Shown here in pieces: positions 7,279-12,961 of a stretch of 12,961 nt of DNA. Origin of the DNA: Acetobacteraceae bacterium (GTDB taxonomy: Bacteria > Pseudomonadota > Alphaproteobacteria > Acetobacterales > Acetobacteraceae). The number at the start of each line of letters is the position of its first letter. The stretch's first letter is position 1. The notes below the pieces were generated by a model. The model did no database searches and had not been told where the DNA came from. It worked only from the letters and a program-made list of their open reading frames with translations. The position numbers and the translations under genes were made by a program. Location: positions 1 through 12,961 of the forward strand of contig CANJSR010000093.1 of assembly GCA_947476855.1 (NCBI GenBank), given 5' to 3'.

Positions 7279-8484
7279 ATGAGCGAACCAACCGGCCCTT
7301 TGAAGGGCCTCCGCGTTTTCGATCTGACCCGCGTTCTGGCAGGGCCAACCTGCGTGCAGATGCTGGGCGACATGGGCGCCGACGTGATCAAGATCGAGCG
7401 TCCGGGCGCCGGTGACGACACCCGCGCCTTCGCGCCGCCCTATATGCCCAACACCAAGGAAAGCGCGTATTTCGTCGGCGTGAACCGCAACAAGAAGTCG
7501 GTCACGCTCGATATCGCCCAGAAGGAAGGGCAGGAGATCGCGCTGAAGCTGATCGCGGAATGCGATATCCTGGTCGAGAACTTCAAGGTCGGCGCCCTGG
7601 CCAAGTACGGCCTGGGCTACGAACAGCTCCACGCGAAGTTCCCGAAGCTGATCTATTGCTCGATCACCGGCTTCGGCCAGACCGGCCCGTATGCGCCGAG
7701 GCCTGGCTATGACAGCCTGATCCAGGGCATGGGCGGCGTCATGAGCCTGACCGGAGAGCCCGAGGGCCTGCCGCAGAAGGTGGGCGTGCCGGTGGCCGAC
7801 GTGTTCGCCGGCCTGTACGGCTGCATCGGCATCCTCGCCGCCCTGCATCACCGCACCGCGACGGGGCAGGGGCAGCAGGTCGATATCGGCATGCTCGATA
7901 CCTCCGTCGCCTGGCTGGTGAACCAGGGGATGAATTACCTGGCGACCGGTGAAAACCAGCCGCGTTTGGGCAACCAGCATCCCAACATCGTGCCCTATCA
8001 GGTGTTCCCGACCGCCGATGGGCACATGGTGCTCTCGGTCGGCAACGACCCGACCTTCAAGCGCTTCTGTGAGGCGTTCAGCCTGACCCATCTGCTGGAG
8101 GATGAGCGTTTCATCACCAACGCCGCCCGCGTGAACAACCGCCAGTTGGTGACCGACACGCTGACCCCGGTGATGCAGCAGCACCCGACCTTGTGGTGGA
8201 TCGAGAAGCTGGAGGCCCTGAAGATCGGCTGCGGCCCGATCAACAAGCTGTCCGAGGTCTTCGCCGACCCGCATGTCCAGGCCCGCAACATGGTGCTGGA
8301 GATGGCGCACGCGACCGGACAGATGATGAAGGTCATCGCCAATCCGGTGAAGCTGTCCGAAACCCCCGCCGACTACCGCCTGCCCCCGCCGGTGCTGGGT
8401 CAGCACACGGACGCGATCCTGGGCGAGCAGCTTGGGATGGACGCCGCGGAACTGAAGGCGCTGAGAGAGAAGGGCGTGATCTGA
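7279..8484 (+). CDS. CaiB/BaiF (class III) family CoA-transferase
   Basis: A 401-residue class III CoA-transferase, cytosolic enzymes that move CoA between carboxylic acids without a ping-pong glutamate. The N-terminal GLRVFDLTRVLAGP (residues 10-23), GADVIKIERPG (33-43), the NRNKKSVTLD segment (69-78), the ENFKVGALAKYGLGY segment (100-114) and SITGFGQTGPY (128-138) are all diagnostic. Asp174 in PVADVFAG matches the catalytic aspartate that forms the acyl intermediate. Length is normal and the frame intact. ATG 7279 is preceded by GGAG at 7269-7272; the longer frame from 7240 would add 13 non-family residues. Donor and acceptor acids cannot be deduced. Known members act on formyl, carnitine, succinyl/malate, mesaconate or itaconate CoA thioesters. 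The divergent MFS carrier is the obvious partner for substrate supply. Confidence 0.93.
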   Translation: MSEPTGPLKGLRVFDLTRVLAGPTCVQMLGDMGADVIKIERPGAGDDTRAFAPPYMPNTKESAYFVGVNRNKKSVTLDIAQKEGQEIALKLIAECDILVENFKVGALAKYGLGYEQLHAKFPKLIYCSITGFGQTGPYAPRPGYDSLIQGMGGVMSLTGEPEGLPQKVGVPVADVFAGLYGCIGILAALHHRTATGQGQQVDIGMLDTSVAWLVNQGMNYLATGENQPRLGNQHPNIVPYQVFPTADGHMVLSVGNDPTFKRFCEAFSLTHLLEDERFITNAARVNNRQLVTDTLTPVMQQHPTLWWIEKLEALKIGCGPINKLSEVFADPHVQARNMVLEMAHATGQMMKVIANPVKLSETPADYRLPPPVLGQHTDAILGEQLGMDAAELKALREKGVI

Positions 8485-8485
8485 C

Positions 8486-8501
8486 CCCGGCGGACGCCGG
8501 G
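8486..8501 (+). terminator. Short GC hairpin right after the CoA-transferase stop
   Basis: CCCGGCG (8486-8492) and CGCCGGG (8495-8501) form a compact dyad starting one base after the TGA. No T tract follows, so it may attenuate or protect the transcript and need not fully terminate it. Confidence 0.4.
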
Positions 8502-8537
8502 ATGCGGAACCGCGGCAACGACCCGTCCACCAAGCCC

Positions 8538-8590
8538 CCCCTCCCCTTGCGGGCTTGGGCCGCGAAGCGGACCGAGGTTGGGGGGAGGGG
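8538..8590. repeat. Long-loop inverted repeat with nested hairpin (REP-like)
   Basis: CCCCTCCCC (8538-8546) pairs with GGGGAGGGG (8582-8590). The 35-nt interior carries its own CCGC-GAA-GCGG hairpin (8560-8570). The composition and C-run/G-run arms match the repeats at 5752-5852. No gene is seen between 8485 and 8657; this stretch holds only repeats. Confidence 0.6.
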
Positions 8591-8631
8591 TGATCCCCCC
8601 CCAGTCGGTGCCGCGATACCCCTCCCCCCCG

Positions 8632-8654
8632 CCCCCTCCCTCAAGGGGAGGGGG
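8632..8654. repeat. GC-rich hairpin abutting the solute-binding protein start
   Basis: CCCCCTCCC (8632-8640) pairs with GGGAGGGGG (8646-8654) around TCAAG, the reverse complement of the CTTGA loop of hairpin A. The right arm supplies the purine-rich Shine-Dalgarno of the GTG start at 8658, so hairpin formation would hide that site. Confidence 0.6.
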
Positions 8655-8657
8655 GGC

Positions 8658-9554
8658 GTGGACGAACTGCCGGTGCCTTTCTCCTTCACGACCATCATCC
8701 TCACCCTCCTTCTGACCCTCCTCGCCCTCACCCACCCCGCCGCCGCGGAACCAACCCTGGACCGCATCGCCCGCACCGGCACCCTCCTCGCCGGCACCCG
8801 CGACGATGCCCCGCCCTTCGCCTTCCGGGACCCGCAGGGCAAGCTCAACGGTCTCTCGGTCGACCTGATGGAGGAAGTGCGAAAGGCCCTCGCCGCCAAA
8901 CTCGGCAAGGACATCCGCATCCAGCACGTGCCGGTCACCACCCAGACCCGCCTCGACGTCATCGAGAACGCGACCGCCGACATCGTCTGTGAAACCGCAA
9001 CCGTCACCTGGGCGCGGGAGGGCCGCGTCGACTTCACCCTGCCGATCTTCCGCGACGGCACCCGCATCCTGGCCTATCGCGACACGATCAACCGCGTCCG
9101 CGATCTCTCCCAGCTTCGCATCGGCATCGTCGAGGGCGCCGTCACCGGCCGCGTCCTCCAGGAGAAGCTCCCGGGCGTCAGCATCAAGCAGTTCACCAGC
9201 ATGCCCGCCGCCCTGGCCGCGCTCGAAGCGGCCGAGGTCGACGGCATCGCCAATGTCGGCATCGTCCTGCGCGGCCTGATCCCCAGCGCCACCCGCCGCC
9301 AGGGCCTCGTCATCGTCCCCCGTGGCGATGCCCTCGGCTACGAAACGATCGCCTGCCTCGTGCCGCAGAACGATTCGCAATGGCGGGACTTCGTCAACGG
9401 CGTGCTGCGCGACCTGTTCCGCGGGATCGAGGCCTATCGCGGCGGCTATGTCGATATCTACCAGCGCTGGTTCGGCCGCGACGCTGAGATGGCCTATCCG
9501 CTGGACGACAACGCGGTGAGGTTTTTTCAGGCCACGCTCGTCTGGCTGGATTAG
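8658..9554 (+). CDS. Periplasmic solute-binding protein, family 3 (amino-acid/polar ligand type), no ABC partner
   Basis: A 298-residue bacterial family 3 solute-binding protein. Residues 8-30 are hydrophobic and end in HPAAA before EPTLD, a plausible signal peptidase I site; there is no lipobox Cys. The mature part opens with RIARTGTLLAGTRDDAPPF (37-55), then GLSVDLMEEV (65-74), ADIVCETATVTWAREGRVDF (107-126) and IGIVEGAVTG, the normal order for the fold. The GTG start at 8658 follows a GGGGAGG Shine-Dalgarno lying in a repeat. The predicted N-region has Asp2 and Glu3 and no positive charge, which is odd for a Sec signal; GTG 8673 is an alternative. The frame runs further upstream through the repeats, which I discount. 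No permease or ATPase follows. Instead a sensor phosphatase starts 9 nt later, so it is probably a ligand-sensing subunit (inference). Confidence 0.85.
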   Translation: MDELPVPFSFTTIILTLLLTLLALTHPAAAEPTLDRIARTGTLLAGTRDDAPPFAFRDPQGKLNGLSVDLMEEVRKALAAKLGKDIRIQHVPVTTQTRLDVIENATADIVCETATVTWAREGRVDFTLPIFRDGTRILAYRDTINRVRDLSQLRIGIVEGAVTGRVLQEKLPGVSIKQFTSMPAALAALEAAEVDGIANVGIVLRGLIPSATRRQGLVIVPRGDALGYETIACLVPQNDSQWRDFVNGVLRDLFRGIEAYRGGYVDIYQRWFGRDAEMAYPLDDNAVRFFQATLVWLD

Positions 9555-9563
9555 GGGCCGCCC

Positions 9564-11549
9564 ATGCGTCTCCGCACCCGGCTGGTGCTGTTGGTTGCCG
9601 CCAGCGTCGGCATCGGCATCCTTGTCATCGCCATAATCCTGAGCTGGCTGTCCTGGCGCGCCATCCAGGCGCAGGCCGAGGCCGAGGGCCAGGTCATCGC
9701 CCGCCTGCTTGCCCAGTCCGTCAGCGTCAGTGAGCAGGTGGTCGCCGATATCGAGTCCATCATCGACCAGGAAATGATCGCCCAGGGGTTGCTGACCAGC
9801 CATCTGGCCGACCTCGCCGACCAGGCCGGGGTCGATGACCGGACGCTCAGCCGACGGCTGGGGGAGATCACGGCCCGGTCCTCGATCGATGAGCTGTGGA
9901 TTTCCGACGCGGTCGGCATCGCGCGGGCGTCCTCGGCCGATGATTCCGATCCCTCGGCCAACATGGCCGCCCTCGCTGGCCTGCCGCCCAGGGCGCTGGA
10001 CCGGCTGGTCTCCGGCGCTGCCTTCGCCGAACCGCTGGGCATCGGGCGGCAGCCATTGGGTGGGCTGCCCATCCGCTATGTCGGCGTGCGCGGCGTCGAT
10101 CACGCCCGCGCCGTGCTGGTGGGGCGTGAGCAACGCCACCTCGCCCGCCTGGCCGACTCCCAGGGCGTGCCGCGCCTTTTGGATGTGCTGCTGCGCGACG
10201 GCGTGATCGAGGGGCTGTGGGTCTTCGGAGCCGACGGCAAGCCGGTCGCCACGCGCCTGGCCGCGAACGAACCGCCCGAGGCGGCGGACTTGTCGCAAGC
10301 CGAACAGGACCTGGTGCGGGTCGCGCTGGGCGGGACGCCGACCAAGGCGATTCTGACCCGTGGCGGGATCAGCGTCGCCGCCGCCATGCCCGACCCCTAC
10401 GGCATCCCCACCGGCGTCACGCTGGCTCGGCTGTCGGCTGAACCGTTCCACGCGCTGCTGGCGGATTACCTACGGATCGGCGGCCTGGCATCGGCGGGCG
10501 CGCTGCTGCTGGGCGTGTTCCTGTCGGTGTTCACCGGCCGGCGGATGGCGGCCCCGGTGCTGCGGATCGCCACCGCGGCGGCCGAGGTCAACGACCACAG
10601 CTTCAAGAAGGGCGCGCTGGACGCGGTGGCGCGGCGGCGGGACGAACTCGGCTTCCTCGCCCGCACGTTTGAGACGATGGCCGAACAGGTGCTGTCGCGG
10701 GAGGAGGAACTGGAACGCCAGGTGCAGGCGCGCACGGCGGAGTTGCTGCTCAAGAACGAACAGCTCGACCAGGCGAAGCGGCGGCTGGAGGCCGATCTGG
10801 AACTGGCCAAGCTGCTGCAGGCGACCATCCTGCCGCAGGCCTTCCCGGCCGATCGCGGCTGGAGCGGCAGTGCGATGATGACGCCCGCCTTGCAGATGGC
10901 CGGCGATTTCTACGACTATTTCCCCCTGGACGCGCATCGCACCGGGCTGGTGATCGCCGATGTCTCGGGCAAGGGCGTCGCACCGGCCTTCTTCATGGCG
11001 GTCTCCCGCGCCGCGTTGCAGGATGCGGCGCTGCGGCATGCTGACCCGGGCCAGTGCCTGGCGGCGGCGAATGACCGGCTCTGCGCGCAGAACCCGCTCG
11101 ATATGTTCGTGACCGTCTTCTATGCGATCATCGATGAGCGGGAGGGGACGGTTGTCTATGCGAATGGTGGACACAACCGTCCCTACGTCATCCACGCCGA
11201 CGGCAAGCCCGTCGCGCTGCCGCTGACGGATGGGATGGCGCTCGGGATCATGGCGGGGCTGCCCTATGACAGCGCGACGCTGACGCTGGAACCGGGCGAC
11301 ACGCTGTTTCTCTATACGGATGGCGTGTCCGAGGCGATGAACCCGGTGAATGAGGAATTCGGTGAGGCGCGCCTCGAAGCCGTCCTGGCCGGGGTGGCGG
11401 GCCATCCGGTGGGGGATATGCTGACGGCGGTGACCGAGGCGGTGGCGGTGTTCGCCGACTCCGCCCCGCAATCCGATGATATTACATGCCTTGTGGTGCG
11501 CTATCTGGGCGGGGGCGTGGAATACGCGCCGGAACGTCCCGTAACATGA
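9564..11549 (+). CDS. Membrane sensor Ser/Thr phosphatase: Cache-like sensor, HAMP, coiled coil, SpoIIE (RsbU-like)
   Basis: A 661-residue inner-membrane protein. TM1 spans about residues 7-30 and TM2 305-323, enclosing a 275-residue periplasmic region. This holds two Cache-like strands, DELWISDAVGIARAS (from about 110) and GLWVFGADGKPVATR (from about 217), suggesting a double Cache sensor. A HAMP domain follows (about 325-380), then a coiled coil (378-425), then the SpoIIE/PP2C phosphatase (440-650). Its metal-binding set is complete: GDFYDYF (Asp451), IADVSGKGVAP (Asp466), LYTDGVSEA (Asp586) and QSDDITCLV (Asp638/639). Such proteins dephosphorylate a STAS antagonist, and one is encoded downstream. 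The start overlaps the upstream region tightly: AGGGG (9553-9557) covers the end of the solute-binding gene's TAG, implying one transcript. Likely ligand input comes from the binding protein (inference). Confidence 0.93.
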   Translation: MRLRTRLVLLVAASVGIGILVIAIILSWLSWRAIQAQAEAEGQVIARLLAQSVSVSEQVVADIESIIDQEMIAQGLLTSHLADLADQAGVDDRTLSRRLGEITARSSIDELWISDAVGIARASSADDSDPSANMAALAGLPPRALDRLVSGAAFAEPLGIGRQPLGGLPIRYVGVRGVDHARAVLVGREQRHLARLADSQGVPRLLDVLLRDGVIEGLWVFGADGKPVATRLAANEPPEAADLSQAEQDLVRVALGGTPTKAILTRGGISVAAAMPDPYGIPTGVTLARLSAEPFHALLADYLRIGGLASAGALLLGVFLSVFTGRRMAAPVLRIATAAAEVNDHSFKKGALDAVARRRDELGFLARTFETMAEQVLSREEELERQVQARTAELLLKNEQLDQAKRRLEADLELAKLLQATILPQAFPADRGWSGSAMMTPALQMAGDFYDYFPLDAHRTGLVIADVSGKGVAPAFFMAVSRAALQDAALRHADPGQCLAAANDRLCAQNPLDMFVTVFYAIIDEREGTVVYANGGHNRPYVIHADGKPVALPLTDGMALGIMAGLPYDSATLTLEPGDTLFLYTDGVSEAMNPVNEEFGEARLEAVLAGVAGHPVGDMLTAVTEAVAVFADSAPQSDDITCLVVRYLGGGVEYAPERPVT

Positions 11550-11580
11550 GGTCGTTCGCTTGACAGGAATACGGCCCGCT

Positions 11581-11596
11581 TGGCACTGTCCCTGCG
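11581..11596 (+). promoter_or_regulatory. Candidate sigma-54-type promoter upstream of the STAS gene
   Basis: TGGCAC (11581-11586), five bases, then CTGCG (11592-11596) matches the -24/-12 layout, with the invariant GG (11582-11583) and GC (11594-11595) at the correct spacing. Transcription would start near 11607, about 49 nt before the ATG. A consensus TTGACA at 11560-11565 has no matching -10 at 17 nt. GCCCGC (11574-11579) and GCGGGC (11594-11599) form a small dyad across it. The 106-nt gap is otherwise unassigned. Confidence 0.4.
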
Positions 11597-11655
11597 GGCG
11601 TCACCGGCAAATGTCTGTTTGTCAGTAACACAACTATACGGGCTGCGAGAATAAC

Positions 11656-11994
11656 ATGGAAATTACCAGTAAAATAGACGGCGCAGTTGTCGTCTTCCAG
11701 CTCGCGGGTCGTATCGACGCCGCGACCAGCCCGTCCGTCGAAGGCGCGGTGAACACCGCTGTCGGAGGCGGCAGCAAGCGTGTGATCTTCGACATGAGCG
11801 CGGTCAGCTACGTGTCCTCGGCTGGTCTGCGCGTCATCCTGCTCGCGGCGAAGAAGGCGAACGCGGCGGGCGGCGGCATGGCGGTGTTCGGCCTGCAGGC
11901 GGGCGTGCAGGAAGTCTTTTCCGTCTCGGGCTTTGGCCGGATCGTCCCGATCACGGCGAATGAGGCCGAGGCGCGTACGAAACTCGCCGGCTAA
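11656..11994 (+). CDS. STAS-domain anti-sigma-factor antagonist (RsbV/SpoIIAA-like)
   Basis: A 112-residue single-domain STAS protein, the normal size for RsbV-type antagonists. In partner switching the unphosphorylated form binds the kinase/anti-sigma protein and frees its target. Beta strands run from residues 2 to 20 (VVFQLAGRIDAATS), followed by KRVIFDMSAV (41-50) and the phospho-acceptor loop SYVSSAGLRVIL (51-62), in which Ser55 aligns with the regulatory serine of SpoIIAA/RsbV. The usual Asp before that serine is replaced by Ser54, as in many Gram-negative members. It is preceded by only a weak GCGAGA Shine-Dalgarno and by a 106-nt leader. It lies downstream of its likely phosphatase and two genes upstream of its likely kinase; the GPP34 gene begins 17 nt after its TAA. 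Confidence 0.93.
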   Translation: MEITSKIDGAVVVFQLAGRIDAATSPSVEGAVNTAVGGGSKRVIFDMSAVSYVSSAGLRVILLAAKKANAAGGGMAVFGLQAGVQEVFSVSGFGRIVPITANEAEARTKLAG

Positions 11995-12010
11995 CAAGGG
12001 CAGGATTCCG

Positions 12011-12670
12011 ATGAAACATCTTACGCTTGCCGACGAAATCGTCGTGCTCATGCTGGATGACACCTCCGGGGAGATCAAACCGGGGTGTCTGGCGGTCGCC
12101 GGGGTGGCGATCGCCGCCGGTGTGCTGATGGAACTGGCGCTGGTGGGTCGTATCGACACCGACCTGGAATCGCTGTTCGTCGTCGACCGCACCCTGCTGG
12201 GCGACGCGCTGCTGGACGATATCCTGCTGGAAGTCGCCGCCGAACCGCGGACCCAGCCCAGCGCCTGGTGGATCGACCAGCTTTCCACCCGCCATGGCGA
12301 TCTGGTGGAACGGGTGCTGGGGCGGCTTGTGTCGTCCGGTATCCTGAAGGAGGAGGAGCGGAAGTTCCTCTGGGTGTTCTCCCGCCGAGCCTATCCGCCG
12401 GTGTCGGGACGGGAGGAGCGGGAGGCCAAGGCGCGCCTGATGTCCGTCCTGTTCAACGACGAAGTGCCGGATCCGCGCGACACGCTGCTGCTGGGCTTGG
12501 CCAAGTCGACCGGCGTGCTGGCGGCGATCCTCGCCTCCGATGAGTATGAGAAGGCCGGCGCGCGCATCGCCGAGGTTGCCGCGCTGGAAGAAATCGGCCG
12601 AGCCGTCGGGGTTGTGACGGGTCAGGTGCGGGACGCGGTGGCTTCGATCATGATGGCTCATTATCCTTGA
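12011..12670 (+). CDS. GPP34 (GOLPH3/Vps74-like) family protein
   Basis: A 219-residue protein that I assign to the GPP34 family (Golgi phosphoprotein 3). Supporting segments, in family order, are HLTLADEIVVLMLDD (residues 3-17), AAGVLMELALVGRID (35-49), WWIDQLS with LVSSGILKEEERKFLWVF (106-123), AKARLMSVLF then DPRDTLLLGLAKSTGVL (154-170), and a C-terminal helical stretch. Length fits a GPP34 domain alone. Eukaryotic members bind phosphatidylinositol-4-phosphate through a Trp and an Arg (Trp81, Arg90 in human GOLPH3). The aligned stretch here (about 25-38) has neither, so lipid binding cannot be assumed. There is no membrane segment or signal peptide. ATG 12011 follows AGGA (12002-12005). 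Its TGA overlaps the next start. Bacterial function is unknown; the place between antagonist and kinase suggests a regulatory or effector role (inference). Confidence 0.85.
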   Translation: MKHLTLADEIVVLMLDDTSGEIKPGCLAVAGVAIAAGVLMELALVGRIDTDLESLFVVDRTLLGDALLDDILLEVAAEPRTQPSAWWIDQLSTRHGDLVERVLGRLVSSGILKEEERKFLWVFSRRAYPPVSGREEREAKARLMSVLFNDEVPDPRDTLLLGLAKSTGVLAAILASDEYEKAGARIAEVAALEEIGRAVGVVTGQVRDAVASIMMAHYP

Positions 12671-12961
12671 GCCTTCCGGCCGGAGAGACGCGGCTTCTGT
12701 CATTCGAGCTGCAAGGCGACGCGCAGGCGGTCATGGGGAGGGTCGAGGAGATCGAGACCTTCCTGCATGACGCCGGTTGCGGCATGGGGCCGACGCAGCA
12801 GGTGGCGATCGTCGCGGAAGAAATCCTGATGAATATCGCGCAGAATGCCTGGGGCGATGCCGCCACCGGGCGTTGTGTCGTGGACCTGTCCGCCGAACAG
12901 CGGGCGGATGGGGTTTGGGTGACGTTCCGGACCCAGGACGATGGCGTGGCCTTTGACCCTC
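12667..12961 (+). CDS. HATPase_c anti-sigma factor / serine-protein kinase (RsbW-like), 3' end beyond the window
   Basis: The visible 98 codons form the N-terminal two thirds of a GHKL-fold ATPase of the RsbW/SpoIIAB type, which phosphorylates a STAS antagonist and sequesters a target. An initial strand (SFELQG) and helix (AVMGRVEEIETFLHDAG, 22-37) precede the N box VAEEILMNIAQNAW (49-62), with Glu51/52 and Asn56/60 the probable catalytic and Mg2+-ligand positions. The G1-type ATP-lid motif DDGVAFDP (91-98) sits at the window edge. I take the TTG at 12667, which overlaps the GPP34 stop (TTGA). No ATG gives a full first strand; the first in-frame one (12733) would delete it. The Shine-Dalgarno is weak, consistent with translational coupling. 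Target sigma factor or partner is not in view. Confidence 0.88.
   Translation, partial: MSLPAGETRLLSFELQGDAQAVMGRVEEIETFLHDAGCGMGPTQQVAIVAEEILMNIAQNAWGDAATGRCVVDLSAEQRADGVWVTFRTQDDGVAFDP

Noticed and set aside
8502..8657. N-terminal extension of the solute-binding protein from ATG 8502
   Set aside because: The added residues would be the translation of C-rich repeats, would place the signal peptide internally, and ATG 8502 lacks a good ribosome binding site.
8400..10451. 683-codon open frame on the minus strand
   Set aside because: It is antisense to the solute-binding protein and SpoIIE genes, spans intergenic repeats, and is a His/Gly/Arg-rich composition artefact with no domain.
11619..11640. 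Sigma-70 promoter TTGTCA / TATACG upstream of the STAS gene
   Set aside because: The spacing between the two boxes is only about 10 nt, too short for a functional -35/-10 pair.

Overview
The window is GC-rich throughout, has strong G/C bias at third codon positions and carries abundant long antisense shadow frames. Gene content (MutS, an MmgE/PrpD family enzyme, a class III CoA-transferase, an Ldh-type oxidoreductase, RsbU/V/W-like signalling) and C-rich intergenic hairpin repeats suggest an alphaproteobacterium. Rhodospirillales/Acetobacteraceae is my best guess, but there is no rRNA or other phylogenetic marker here, so this is an inference. No tRNA, rRNA, CRISPR array, IS element or phage gene was found. 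No gene-free stretch exceeds 300 bases.

Layout. (1) 1-2366, minus strand: most of mutS, cut at its 3' end by the window edge. (2) 2483-3880, plus: an MmgE/PrpD family enzyme, divergent from mutS, with a bulged inverted repeat just upstream. (3) 3889-4625, plus: a complete vapBC toxin-antitoxin operon with a perfect 12-bp palindromic operator that overlaps both the predicted -10 box and the vapB Shine-Dalgarno. (4) 4658-5737, plus: an Ldh-family (malate/lactate dehydrogenase type 2) oxidoreductase. (5) 5738-5882: a convergent intergenic region packed with three GC-rich hairpins. (6) 5883-7151, minus: a 12-TM MFS transporter, divergent from (7) 7279-8484, plus: a CaiB/BaiF family CoA-transferase. 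Together (2), (4), (6) and (7) look like a small organic-acid uptake and catabolism neighbourhood; the substrate cannot be read from sequence.

(8) 8485-8657: a second cluster of C-rich hairpin repeats, the last of which supplies the ribosome binding site of the next gene. (9) 8658-12961, plus: a signalling locus. Its order is an orphan periplasmic family-3 solute-binding protein; 9 nt later a membrane-anchored, Cache-like sensor with HAMP, coiled coil and a SpoIIE/PP2C Ser/Thr phosphatase domain (RsbU-like); then, after a 106-nt gap with a sigma-54-like promoter candidate, a STAS anti-sigma-factor antagonist (RsbV-like); a GPP34 (GOLPH3/Vps74-like) protein; and a HATPase_c anti-sigma/serine kinase (RsbW-like) that is cut by the window end. 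This reads as a partner-switching pathway with a periplasmic ligand input and a GPP34 protein of unknown role between the antagonist and the kinase. It is the most novel part of the window.
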